A DNA stretch of 64,000 nucleotides from Phycisphaeraceae bacterium. Its GTDB lineage: Bacteria > Planctomycetota > Phycisphaerae > Phycisphaerales > Phycisphaeraceae. The notes under the pieces are model-generated. The model had not been told where the DNA came from. It was given only the letters and a program-made list of their open reading frames with translations, and did no database searches. Made by a program: the position numbers and the translations under genes. Below, piece by piece: positions 17,241-25,725 of this stretch. Where the stretch lies: the NCBI GenBank assembly GCA_020851465.1, contig JADZCR010000001.1, positions 485,023-549,022 of the forward strand, in the 5' to 3' direction. Position 1 is the first letter of the stretch. Each line of letters opens with the position of its first letter.

Positions 17241-18257
17241 TCACCGACCAAGGCTGGCCATGACTCGCGCCACGATTTCCTTAACGGTGTTGGCATCGAC
17301 GCTGTCGCTTCCGGGAACAGGACACCCCGAAGCGGGCGGGTTGACCAACCCGTGTTCGCTGATCAGGCACTGGATGACGTTGGTGATCCGGGAAATATTG
17401 AGCTGACTGCTGGAGCTTTGATGTTGTCGGCCTTTACCCATTTGGAAGCCGCGCACGCTCATACCGGCCCGGAAACCTTCGGGAAAATCAGCCCCGGTCA
17501 GCATGACTTCGATCAGTTCGAGCATCTGGTACTGAATTTTTGTTGCCTCGGCGATCCGTCCCTCACGGAAGTTGTTGTAGAGCCTCATGATCATCTCCGG
17601 TACAACGCCGGAGGTAGCGATCGTTCCGCCATCGCCTCCCATGAGCAGTGAAGGCAGCAGGATTTCTTCACAACCGATGAGGAATGAGAAATCGGGACGG
17701 ATTGGCCGGATTTTGCTGATGGTGTTCATGTATCGCGGCAGATCGCGCTGCGAATCTTTGATGCCAACGATGTTGGGATGTTTGCAGAGCGAGACGATGG
17801 TTGGAATGGATATCTCGTTAGCAAACTGCGGAATGTTGTACATCACTACAGGTAACCGGCTGCGGTCAGCCAGTTCCTCGAAATACTGGTGAACGGAATC
17901 CTGACTCATCTTGAAGTAGTACGGCGCGATGATCGCGCCAGCGCGACAACCCAGGTCCGCGTAGTAGTTCATCGTGTCCACAGTCAGATCGATATGAGCC
18001 TCGTACGCGCCGGCGAGCACGGGTACCTCGCGGCCAGCACGTTTCGCCCGGTCACAGGCTATTTCAATAACACGTCGCCGTTCGGGATAGTCGAGTCGGA
18101 CGAATTCCCCGGTTGATCCGTTAGGGTACAGGCCGGTGACGCCTTTTTCGATGAGGTAGTCGATGAGTCGGGCGAGTTCTGACTCGTTGATCGCGCGGCC
18201 GGCGTCGTCGAGCGGAACCATGTTGGGGCAGAAGATGCCTTGGAGCTTTCCGGGCAT
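17241..18257 (-). CDS. DHDPS/N-acetylneuraminate lyase-family aldolase with C-terminal encapsulation-peptide-like tail
   Basis: TIM-barrel class I aldolase family. Conserved elements are the GSTGE loop (residues 47-51), catalytic Tyr140 (MYNIPQ) and Schiff-base Lys167 (GIKDSQRD). The family acts on pyruvate or 2-keto acids; the substrate cannot be read from the sequence. The usual barrel plus helices ends near residue 303. It then carries an extra tail: a Pro/Gly/Ser-rich linker (about 304-320, NPPASGCPVPGSDS) and a predicted amphipathic helix NTVKEIVARVMASLGR at the very end, with hydrophobic residues spaced as in BMC encapsulation peptides. A BMC shell gene lies 2.8 kb away. Cargo role is inference. 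Confidence 0.85.
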   Translation of the reverse strand: MPGKLQGIFCPNMVPLDDAGRAINESELARLIDYLIEKGVTGLYPNGSTGEFVRLDYPERRRVIEIACDRAKRAGREVPVLAGAYEAHIDLTVDTMNYYADLGCRAGAIIAPYYFKMSQDSVHQYFEELADRSRLPVVMYNIPQFANEISIPTIVSLCKHPNIVGIKDSQRDLPRYMNTISKIRPIRPDFSFLIGCEEILLPSLLMGGDGGTIATSGVVPEMIMRLYNNFREGRIAEATKIQYQMLELIEVMLTGADFPEGFRAGMSVRGFQMGKGRQHQSSSSQLNISRITNVIQCLISEHGLVNPPASGCPVPGSDSVDANTVKEIVARVMASLGR

Positions 18258-18375
18258 GAGCAGAGAACCTCAGTGGTGATGCGAAAAAGCAATGATATCA
18301 GAGATGGAGAACGATCGGTTGCGCCAATCCACAGGATATCACGGGTGATGGGATCTATGCCCGCGGCGTCCCGTG

Positions 18376-19386
18376 TTATGCCACACGACCACGACCGGCA
18401 CGTTTCGCGTTGTAGAGTTTGTTATCCGCCATTTCGATCAGTTCATGGCCGGATCGTGCGTGGTCGCGGCGAAGCGAAGCGATGCCGATGGACAGGCCGG
18501 TCTTGATTCCATTGGGCAGATTAGTGGGAGCCTGCTGGTTAAAAAGCGTAATGAGCTGTTTAGCCAGTGCGCCGGCCCGCTCGACACTGCATCCGGGCAT
18601 AAGGACTAGAAACTCGTCACCGCCTAACCGGATCGCGTAATCCTCACGGCGGGCGCATCCTTTGAGTAATGCTGCCAGCGAGACGAGCAGGGCGTCTCCT
18701 GCGGCATGCCCAAGCGTGTCATTGATCGTTTTGAAATGATCCACGTCGATTACGACGCAGACCAGGTCTTCGTTGGACTGACGCGCCGACTCCGCGAGCG
18801 GTTCAAGATGTTCCTCGAGGAAACGGCGGTTGGCGACGTCGGTGAGCGGATCGCGCATGGCCATCGTTCGCAGCTCGCGTGTGGCACGACGCGTTGCCTC
18901 CTCGACTCGGTGGTCAAGGGTTCGTCGCAGGTGCTTGGCTTCGTGGTAATCGCGGCGGCACCAGGATGCGATCTGATGAATCTCCCGCGCGATCTGGCCA
19001 ACCTCATCTCGCCGCTCGATGGGTAGAGCTTTGATCTCCGGCAGGCTGTAGTCGCGGGTGATCCGCGCCAGTTGGATCGCGAGCTTCTCGAAAGGCCCCC
19101 CGATCCAGTGGCGTGCCAGTACCAGTGTCGCGCTGATGATGGCGGTTAGGCCGATCGCCAGAAGAATTCCCATACTGCCGAACTTGGCTTCGATAAATCC
19201 GATAGCGGCACCGCCGACGGCCGCGAGCGCGACCAGAAGGTTGACCTTGTTGCGCAGAGGAACATCATTCCATGCGGAGCTGATGCGCGGCTGCACGGGC
19301 ATCGCTTCGGGCGGTGCTTCCTGACGCGGCCCCCCGACTGTTACCGATGGTACAGCCGTCTCGGATTGCAATGAACCCTGACTCAC
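18376..19386 (-). CDS. Membrane diguanylate cyclase (GGDEF) with HAMP-like linker
   Basis: Makes c-di-GMP from two GTP. 336 aa from a GTG start: cytoplasmic N-terminus of about 45 residues, two membrane helices (about 48-65 and 71-90), a HAMP-like helical linker (about 93-135), a coiled-coil (about 145-175), and a GGDEF domain. The active-site motif is intact (RLGGDEFLVLMPG) with the metal-binding Asp in VVIDVDHFKTIND. An inhibitory I-site RxxD (RRED) sits five residues before GGDEF, so product inhibition is expected. No EAL or HD-GYP partner is nearby. Confidence 0.92.
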   Translation of the reverse strand: MSQGSLQSETAVPSVTVGGPRQEAPPEAMPVQPRISSAWNDVPLRNKVNLLVALAAVGGAAIGFIEAKFGSMGILLAIGLTAIISATLVLARHWIGGPFEKLAIQLARITRDYSLPEIKALPIERRDEVGQIAREIHQIASWCRRDYHEAKHLRRTLDHRVEEATRRATRELRTMAMRDPLTDVANRRFLEEHLEPLAESARQSNEDLVCVVIDVDHFKTINDTLGHAAGDALLVSLAALLKGCARREDYAIRLGGDEFLVLMPGCSVERAGALAKQLITLFNQQAPTNLPNGIKTGLSIGIASLRRDHARSGHELIEMADNKLYNAKRAGRGRVA

Positions 19387-19488
19387 GAAGGGTTCATCGG
19401 AAGGAAAAGGGGGTGAGTTTGGTGAGAGCTAAACATTATCGGGCCGCATGGGCAGCCGCGTCACCAGCAACCGACGGCGATCGTGTTT

Positions 19489-19941
19489 TTACGGCGATTC
19501 CGCAGGCGCATGGCCATACAAGTACTCATGAAGAAAGTGGATCGTCACCTCCTGATCGGTCGCCAGATGAGCATTCAAATCGCCAATGGAAATCAACCCC
19601 AGCAGTTCGCGGCGTGGATTAACGACGGGTAAGTGACGAATCCTTCGATTCTTCATCACCCCTCTGGCCTCGTCCAGCGTTGTAACCTCGGTGCAACAGA
19701 TAACGTCGCGAGTCATGGTGTCGGCGACACGGCATTTGGCGGGATCGCGGCGAGCGGCAACGACGCGCTGAAGAATGTCGCGCTCGGTGATGATGCCTTC
19801 AACCTTGTCATTGTGAATGACGACCAGTGAGCCGATTTTATGCTCATTCATGAGCAGTGCAGCATCGAGTGCGGATGCTTCAGGCCCGATCGACGAAACG
19901 TGCCGCCCTTTTTTCACCAGGAGGTCTTTGATAGTCGCCAT
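19489..19941 (-). CDS. CBS-domain pair protein
   Basis: 150 aa consisting of two CBS motifs and little else: first about residues 8-62 (IGSLVVIHNDKVEGIITERD), second about 73-130 (RIRHLPVVNPRRELLGLISI). Stand-alone CBS pairs bind adenosine nucleotides and act as small regulators; the partner is unknown. ATG start with a strong AAGGAG ribosome binding site. Similar single CBS-pair proteins are common in bacteria, often annotated as inosine-monophosphate-dehydrogenase-like only because of the domain. Confidence 0.88.
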   Translation of the reverse strand: MATIKDLLVKKGRHVSSIGPEASALDAALLMNEHKIGSLVVIHNDKVEGIITERDILQRVVAARRDPAKCRVADTMTRDVICCTEVTTLDEARGVMKNRRIRHLPVVNPRRELLGLISIGDLNAHLATDQEVTIHFLHEYLYGHAPAESP

Positions 19942-20156
19942 GATCGTCTCCTTGAAAGTTGACGACGGCGAAGTCCCGCCAAGAGATGGTCCCGGTATCG
20001 CCCGGGAATGTACGGGGCCACACCGTCACTGGCTATCTCAATAGAAGCACATTTATCGTCGAGAGGCAAGAGAAATCTGGGCCGAGACGAGAAAATGGAT
20101 GATTAGAGTTCCCGCAAAAATCTTGATGAGTTGAAACCTAGCCCGCGCACGAGACG

Positions 20157-20648
20157 TTAAAACAGCTTTCCCTGTTCGGGAGGGTCTTGTGGTGTGGATT
20201 CCAGTACCTCCCGTACCTCATCCAGCAGGTCATCAAGATCGCGAAACTGCTTGTACACACTGGCGAATCGGACGTAGGCAATGTGATCGATCTGCTTGAG
20301 CCGCTGTGCAATAGACCGACCGATTTCAATGGAAGGCACCTCGCGGTCGCTGCGACGAAATAACTCTTCCTCTACCTCATCCACGATCCTGGTCATGGCT
20401 TCGGTTGTGATGGGTCGTTTGTAGCAGGCGCGTTCCAGCCCACCCAGAATTTTCTCGCGGGAATAGGGTACGCGCGTGCCGTCCTTTTTAATAACTGCGA
20501 GTTTGGTGGTTTCCTCGACGTGCTCGTAAGTGGTGTAGCGGCGGTGGCAGCCGAGGCACTCGCGCCGCCGGCGGATGGCTTTGCCGCCATCGGTCGCCCG
20601 CGAGTCGATGACCTTGTCTTGATCCGAGCCGCAAAAGGGGCAGATCAT
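20157..20648 (-). CDS. nrdR: Transcriptional repressor NrdR
   Basis: 163 aa, normal length. N-terminal zinc ribbon with Cys3, Cys6, Cys31 and Cys34, the Arg-rich segment RRRRECLGCHRRYTTYE, then an ATP-cone domain (VIKKDGTRVPYSREKILGGLERA). NrdR represses ribonucleotide reductase genes through NrdR boxes when bound to ATP/dATP; no nrd genes are in this window. Divergent from the ymdB-like gene with about 115 bases between. Confidence 0.95.
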   Translation of the reverse strand: MICPFCGSDQDKVIDSRATDGGKAIRRRRECLGCHRRYTTYEHVEETTKLAVIKKDGTRVPYSREKILGGLERACYKRPITTEAMTRIVDEVEEELFRRSDREVPSIEIGRSIAQRLKQIDHIAYVRFASVYKQFRDLDDLLDEVREVLESTPQDPPEQGKLF

Positions 20649-20764
20649 ATCCTTGAGTATAAGGTAGCGCAGACGGGGTATGGATACGGCATGCTTTCAC
20701 GGTCAGAGCAGCGGCTGCAGTCACCTCGAATCACCGCTACATCAGATCACTCTATACTTTCACC

Positions 20765-21595
20765 ATGCCTGTCCGCGTTGTGATGCTTGGGGATATCGTC
20801 GGCCGCCCGGGTCGGTTGGCTGTCGCACAGCAGATCCCCGTGATCCGCGAGCGATGGCGTCCCGATCTCATCCTCGCCAATGCAGAGAATGCCGCCAACG
20901 GCACCGGCCTCGCGCCAGAGCATTACACCCGTCTCCGTGCGGCTGGGCTTGATGGTCTGACGCTCGGCGACCATGCCTACAAAAAAATTCAGATTGTCGA
21001 GACTCTTGAACGTCAGAACGACATCATCCGCCCCGCAAACTATCCGCCCGGTGCGCGAGGTAAAGGCTGGATGCGCATCGCCTTTCCCGAAGGCAGCGCA
21101 GCTTCGGGACGAGGGCTGTTCGTCGTGACGGTGCTGGGCAGGGTATTCATGCAAGGCCCAGCCGACGACCCGTTCGCCACTATTGAACGGGTACTGAGTG
21201 AAATCACCGAGCGCAATCCAATTGTACTAGTGGAAATTCACGCTGAGGCGACGAGTGAAAAGCAAGCGATCGGCTGGCAGTTCAACGGACGGGTCGCAGC
21301 GATTGTTGGTACCCACACGCATGTGGCGACAGCAGACGCACGGATCCTCTCCTCAGGAACAGCCTACATCACCGATCTGGGCATGTCCGGCCCGCAGGAG
21401 TCGATCCTCGGCCGCGACATCGATCGCGTGTTGCACCATATGCTCACCGCCATGCCCACGCCGTTCGATGTCGCTGAGGGCGACCCCCGTGTTTGCGGCG
21501 TGATGATTGAGATTGACGAGAAAACGAAAAAAGCCACAGCCATCGAACGGATTGAACTCAAAGCGGACGCGAACAAACCGCCGTTTACCGCGTGA
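20765..21595 (+). CDS. YmdB-family metallophosphoesterase (TIGR00282)
   Basis: 276 aa. Di-metal phosphoesterase signatures GDIVGRPGR, ANAENAANGTGL, GDHAYK, EIHAEATSEKQAIGW and GTHTHVATADARIL are all in place with the expected spacing. Characterised members hydrolyse cyclic nucleotides (2',3'-cAMP) and affect biofilm/motility decisions in Bacillus. Divergent from nrdR. No neighbouring gene clarifies its role. Confidence 0.92.
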   Translation: MPVRVVMLGDIVGRPGRLAVAQQIPVIRERWRPDLILANAENAANGTGLAPEHYTRLRAAGLDGLTLGDHAYKKIQIVETLERQNDIIRPANYPPGARGKGWMRIAFPEGSAASGRGLFVVTVLGRVFMQGPADDPFATIERVLSEITERNPIVLVEIHAEATSEKQAIGWQFNGRVAAIVGTHTHVATADARILSSGTAYITDLGMSGPQESILGRDIDRVLHHMLTAMPTPFDVAEGDPRVCGVMIEIDEKTKKATAIERIELKADANKPPFTA

Positions 21596-21718
21596 TGACG
21601 TCAGCAGAAAAGCCCGACTTCGATACGCTGGGTCGCATCAAGAGATTTAGTCACTGGCCGCTGGTTTTTACTTCCGAGTATGGTCACGTGGGTGGATGAT
21701 TTTTCAGTAGGACAAACT

Positions 21719-22579
21719 ATGAAAATCGAGTCGATTGCGAATTACGCCTGTCACTGCGGGGAAGGGCCGCTCTGGCATCCATTAGAAAAGCGGATTTACT
21801 GGACTGACATCGAAACCGGTCGGCTGTTTCGCTATGACCCTGCTACGCAGCGGCATGAACAGTTTTACTCCGGTCCGCGTGTCGGAGGGTTCACGTTTCA
21901 GCCCGAGGGATCGCTTTTGCTCTTTGGTGATCAAGGCAACATCTCGCTGTGGAAAGATGGTCGAGTCGTCAGGACGATTGTCGATTCTCTGTCGGAGGAA
22001 CGCGGCGGCAGGTTTAACGATGTGATTGCCGATCCCGAAGGCCGAGTCTTTTGTGGGACACTCACGGACACCGCCCCGCACACAGGCCGTCTATATCTGC
22101 TTGAGCGTGACGGCTCGATCAAAAAAATTCGCGACGAAGTGAAAGTATGTAACGGAATGGGCTTCAGTCCGGACCTGAAGACGTTCTACTTCACCGACAC
22201 CTTACGCTTCACGATTTTCAAGTTCGACTACGATCGACAAACAGGCAAGCTCAGCAATGAAAGTGTGCTGGTCCGCTCACCTGACGATGAAGGTTGGCCG
22301 GATGGAATGACGGTCGATATCGACGGCAATATCTGGTCCACCCGCTGGGATGGCTGGATGATGGTGGTGTTCGACGCCAAGGGGAAAGAATTACGACGAG
22401 TGAAATTTCCAACCGGAAAAATATCTAGCTGCACATTCGGCGGCAAAGACTACTCGGATATGTATGTGACGACAGCGGGGGGCAATGATCCTGTCAATAA
22501 CGGCGAAGCGGCGGGTACGCTCTATCGCTTGAAACCCGGCGTCAAAGGCAGGGCGGAGTTTTTCTCCCGCGTGCAATGA
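21719..22579 (+). CDS. SMP-30/gluconolactonase-family protein
   Basis: Six-bladed beta-propeller lactonase family. Metal ligands are visible: Glu15 in CGEGPLWHP, Asn in VCNGMGFSPD and Asp in WPDGMTVDIDGN. Start placed at the ATG at 21719, which has AGGA 6 nt upstream and makes the protein begin at the conserved strand; an ATG at 21680 would add 13 residues of no clear kind. Likely hydrolyses a sugar lactone such as glucono-1,5-lactone, but specificity varies widely in this family. No signal peptide seen, so probably cytoplasmic. Confidence 0.88.
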   Translation: MKIESIANYACHCGEGPLWHPLEKRIYWTDIETGRLFRYDPATQRHEQFYSGPRVGGFTFQPEGSLLLFGDQGNISLWKDGRVVRTIVDSLSEERGGRFNDVIADPEGRVFCGTLTDTAPHTGRLYLLERDGSIKKIRDEVKVCNGMGFSPDLKTFYFTDTLRFTIFKFDYDRQTGKLSNESVLVRSPDDEGWPDGMTVDIDGNIWSTRWDGWMMVVFDAKGKELRRVKFPTGKISSCTFGGKDYSDMYVTTAGGNDPVNNGEAAGTLYRLKPGVKGRAEFFSRVQ

Positions 22580-22654
22580 TGATCTGAAAACAGATCGCCC
22601 CCGTTGGCGAATAACCACCAGCACCGCGGGAAATACTTTCGGCTTCCCGACAGA

Positions 22655-23758
22655 TCACAGCTCCGCGAGGACCAGATCGGTCACGGCGTGTGTCGGCATC
22701 GGCAGGCGATCGAAAGGCATGCCGGCGAATCGCGGGCAGACTCGCATGACGGCAGCTTCAAGCCGGTCGCCTGCTGCGATCAGCTTCGCATCCTTTTTCA
22801 CGGTACCGGTTTGCTGGAGCAGCATGGCGATCGAGAGGATCGCAGCGATGGGGTTGGCCTTGTTCTGGCCGGCGATATCCGGTGCGCTGCCGTGGATCGG
22901 TTCAAAGATACTCGGACTTTTACCTGTCGGATCAAGGTTTCCGCTGGCAGCCACACCCATGCCGCCGGCGATGGCTGCGCCCAGATCCGTGATGATGTCG
23001 CCGAACATATTCCCCGTCACGAGCACGTCATACACTTCGGGTTTCAGCACCATGTACATACAGCACGCGTCCACGTGGTGATATTCGCGAGTGATGTCGG
23101 GATATTCCTTGGTACCCATTTCGGTGAAGGCTCGCATCCAGAGATCCTGCGCGTAGGTCAGCACATTAGTCTTGCCGACGAGTGTCAGTTTTTTTCCTTT
23201 GCGAGAATCTTTTCGATTTCGGGCGCGACAAAGCTCGAAGGCATAACGCAGGCAGCGATCGACACCCATGCGTGTGGCCATCATCTCCTGCACTGCCACT
23301 TCGTCTCGCGTACCTTTTCGGAGGATCCCGCCGACACCGCAGTAGAGGTCCTCGGTATTCTCCCGAACCACAACCATGTCGATATGTTCGCCTGTCTTAC
23401 CCGCCAGCGGTGTCTGCACCCCTGGGTACAGCTTGACCGGTCGGAGATTGACGAAGAGGTCAAGCTCGAAACGAAGTTTCAACAGCAGTCCTCGTTCCAT
23501 GATGCCCGGCGCGACATCCGGCCTTCCCACCGCTCCGAGATAGATCGCGTCGTAGTTGCGGCGCAGCTCGGCCAGTTCATCGTCGGTGATGACAATATTC
23601 TCTTTGAGATAGCGGGCACCGCTGAAGGGGGTTTGTGTGACCTGATATTGAAAGCCGTCGGTTCCGGCTGCTTTGGAGAGCTTATCGAGGCAGCGGAGTC
23701 CCTGCGTAGTGACTTCGGGACCGATGCCGTCGCCGGCGATAACTGCAAGTTTGAGCAT
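22655..23758 (-). CDS. Isopropylmalate/isocitrate dehydrogenase-family enzyme (LeuB-like)
   Basis: 367 aa, beta-decarboxylating dehydrogenase. N-terminal IAGDGIGPEV, substrate helix GLLLKLRFELDLFVNLRPVK, VVVRENTEDLYCGVGG, the metal/substrate segment NMFGDIITDLGAA and the NAD-binding FEPIHGSAPDIAGQ are present. The overall pattern resembles actinobacterial-type 3-isopropylmalate dehydrogenases (GGILRKGT, VGKTNVLTYA), so leucine synthesis is the best guess, but the RENTE segment is also seen in tartrate/malate and homoisocitrate enzymes. No other leucine genes lie in the window. Convergent with the SMP-30 gene. Confidence 0.85.
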   Translation of the reverse strand: MLKLAVIAGDGIGPEVTTQGLRCLDKLSKAAGTDGFQYQVTQTPFSGARYLKENIVITDDELAELRRNYDAIYLGAVGRPDVAPGIMERGLLLKLRFELDLFVNLRPVKLYPGVQTPLAGKTGEHIDMVVVRENTEDLYCGVGGILRKGTRDEVAVQEMMATRMGVDRCLRYAFELCRARNRKDSRKGKKLTLVGKTNVLTYAQDLWMRAFTEMGTKEYPDITREYHHVDACCMYMVLKPEVYDVLVTGNMFGDIITDLGAAIAGGMGVAASGNLDPTGKSPSIFEPIHGSAPDIAGQNKANPIAAILSIAMLLQQTGTVKKDAKLIAAGDRLEAAVMRVCPRFAGMPFDRLPMPTHAVTDLVLAEL

Positions 23759-23836
23759 GGAAGAATCCTTGAAAACGGGGCGGATAGGCTAACGTGGACG
23801 CAAAGATTTAGCCATGATTGTTTGAGGATGACCTTT

Positions 23837-25225
23837 TTACTTGCTCCTGATATCAGCCAGCTCCGCCAGTAGTGCGGCATGTGTACGACAACCCAGCGCG
23901 AAGCAATCCAGATCAAATTTTTCATTTGGTGAGTGGATGCAATCGTCCTCCAGGCCAAACCCGATCAGCAGGCTGTCCAATCCGAGTACTCGCTTGAAGT
24001 CGATTACGACAGGGATCGTCGCCCCCTCACGAACCAGAACTGCTTTTCGTCCTGCAGTACGAGTAAATGCTCGCTGTGCCGCAGCGACCCACGGGGAATC
24101 CGTTGGTGCGATCACAGGCTCCGCACCGTGAAGATCGTTGATCTGCCATCGGCAGCCATGCACATCGTGGCTGCGCAACCAGCGGTCAAAGGCCGCCGCG
24201 ATTTTCTTTGAGTTTTGATTCGGTGCGAGTCGAAAGCTCACCTTGGCTCCCGCGAAACTGGGGATGACGGTTTTGGCTCCCGCGCCGCCATAGCCGCCAT
24301 AGAGTCCATTTACATCACAGCTTGGTCGCGCCCAGCGTCGCTCAAGTGTGCCGTAGCCGGCTTCCCCCCAGGGCGTAGCCACGCCGATCGCGCCGAGAAA
24401 CTCTTTTTCATCAAATCCGAGCGTTGCCCATTGCTGTCTCTCTGCGTCGGTGACGGGTAGCACGTCGTCATAGAAACCGGGGATGGTCACACGTCCCTGT
24501 TCGTCAAACAGCCTGCCGAGTACCTGTGTGAGGATTGTGGCAGGGTTGGCAAGTGTGCCGCCATATACGCCGCTGTGCAGGTCACGGTTGGAGTTATGAA
24601 GTTGGATGTCGAAGTATTGCAGTCCGCGCAACCCGTAGGTGATCGCCGGCGTTTCGCGGTTCCAGAGTGTGGTGTCGCTGATAAGGACGAAGTCGTGGGC
24701 AGCGAGTTCCTTTTGATGCGTGATGAGGAAATCATGCAGATGCGAGCTGCCGCACTCCTCCTCACCTTCGATCAGTGCGGTGACATGAACAGGGAGCTTA
24801 CCGCCGATCTTCTTCCACGCTCGGAGAGCTTCGATGAACGCAACGACCTGACCTTTGTCATCCACAGCTCCGCGAGCGTAGATTTTGCCATCACGAACCG
24901 TCGGTTCGAAGGGTGGCGTCTTCCACAGGTCGAGCGGATCGGGCGGTTGCACATCGTAGTGACCGTAAAACAGAATACGCGGTGCGTCTGTCGGCGCAGC
25001 ATCACGCGATGATTGTGCGAGCACCACCGGGTGCCCCTTTGTCGGATATACCGTCGCATGAAGGCCAGCCTCTAGCAGAGCACCAGCAACCCAGTCGGCT
25101 GCGCATTTCATGTCTTTCGTATAGGCGGGATCCGTACTGACACTGGGGATGGCGAGCAGGGCTTTGAGCCGTTCCACCGCAGCCGATTGATCCGCGGCAA
25201 TGTGTTTGAGAAGGGCGTCGATCAT
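23837..25225 (-). CDS. M20-family dipeptidase
   Basis: 462 aa zinc peptidase. Metal-binding motifs are visible: FYGHYDVQPPDP (His and following Asp), YARGAVDDKGQV, IEGEEECGSSH (catalytic Glu pair) and a C-terminal GLEDDCIHSPNEKFDL with the last His ligand. The central dimerisation domain (about residues 190-350) includes the DLHSGVYGG segment. The match is to the ArgE/DapE/CPG2 superfamily branch usually annotated dipeptidase. Cytoplasmic, no signal peptide. Confidence 0.92.
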   Translation of the reverse strand: MIDALLKHIAADQSAAVERLKALLAIPSVSTDPAYTKDMKCAADWVAGALLEAGLHATVYPTKGHPVVLAQSSRDAAPTDAPRILFYGHYDVQPPDPLDLWKTPPFEPTVRDGKIYARGAVDDKGQVVAFIEALRAWKKIGGKLPVHVTALIEGEEECGSSHLHDFLITHQKELAAHDFVLISDTTLWNRETPAITYGLRGLQYFDIQLHNSNRDLHSGVYGGTLANPATILTQVLGRLFDEQGRVTIPGFYDDVLPVTDAERQQWATLGFDEKEFLGAIGVATPWGEAGYGTLERRWARPSCDVNGLYGGYGGAGAKTVIPSFAGAKVSFRLAPNQNSKKIAAAFDRWLRSHDVHGCRWQINDLHGAEPVIAPTDSPWVAAAQRAFTRTAGRKAVLVREGATIPVVIDFKRVLGLDSLLIGFGLEDDCIHSPNEKFDLDCFALGCRTHAALLAELADIRSK

Positions 25226-25365
25226 GTTGAATAAACGGCTGCGTTTGCCGCTCCAAAAAATCGAAATTCCAATTTATCTGTCGATGAATTCCGCATGTAG
25301 CGAGACGGATACCGATCAATCCGAATTTACGGAATTACGAAGTCGGAGTCCCGATTTGTCAGGCC

Positions 25366-25695
25366 TTAAGGCTGATCGGGTCGCAGATTGACCTGCAACA
25401 TTCCGGACTCGGCAACTCGTACCGGATATGTCCGTACGGGTGGTTCCTGATCAGGGAAGTCCACGTTTTTTCCGGTCTCGATGTTATAGGCATAACCGTG
25501 AAAGGGGCAGGTCACCACCTTGTTGCAGACTTCGCCATGTCCCAAGGGCATGCCTGCGTGTGGGCAAATGTCGGCTATGGCGAAGTGTTTCCCTTCGACA
25601 TTGAAGACAGCCACAGGAACCCCCTCAGCTTGAACGGATTTCTGCTTACATGCCGCGAAGTCTTCGACCGGACCCAGATCAACCCATTTGGCCAT
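25366..25695 (-). CDS. Rieske [2Fe-2S] ferredoxin-like protein (NirD-like)
   Basis: 109 aa single Rieske domain: cluster ligands in ICPHAGMPLGHGEV (Cys, His) and TCPFHGYAYNIETG (Cys, His). The short length and lack of a membrane helix suggest a soluble electron carrier or the small subunit of a dioxygenase or nitrite-reductase-like enzyme; no catalytic partner is adjacent. Good AAAGGA ribosome binding site. Divergent from the next gene with a 30-base gap. Confidence 0.92.
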   Translation of the reverse strand: MAKWVDLGPVEDFAACKQKSVQAEGVPVAVFNVEGKHFAIADICPHAGMPLGHGEVCNKVVTCPFHGYAYNIETGKNVDFPDQEPPVRTYPVRVAESGMLQVNLRPDQP

Positions 25696-25725
25696 GACGT
25701 ATATCCTTTGCCTACGATTGCAGGT

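Noticed and set aside
22604..23872. A 422-codon open frame on the plus strand, antisense to the LeuB-like gene
   Set aside because: It mirrors the coding strand's codon structure, has no ribosome binding site and no recognisable protein; the LeuB-like gene explains the region.
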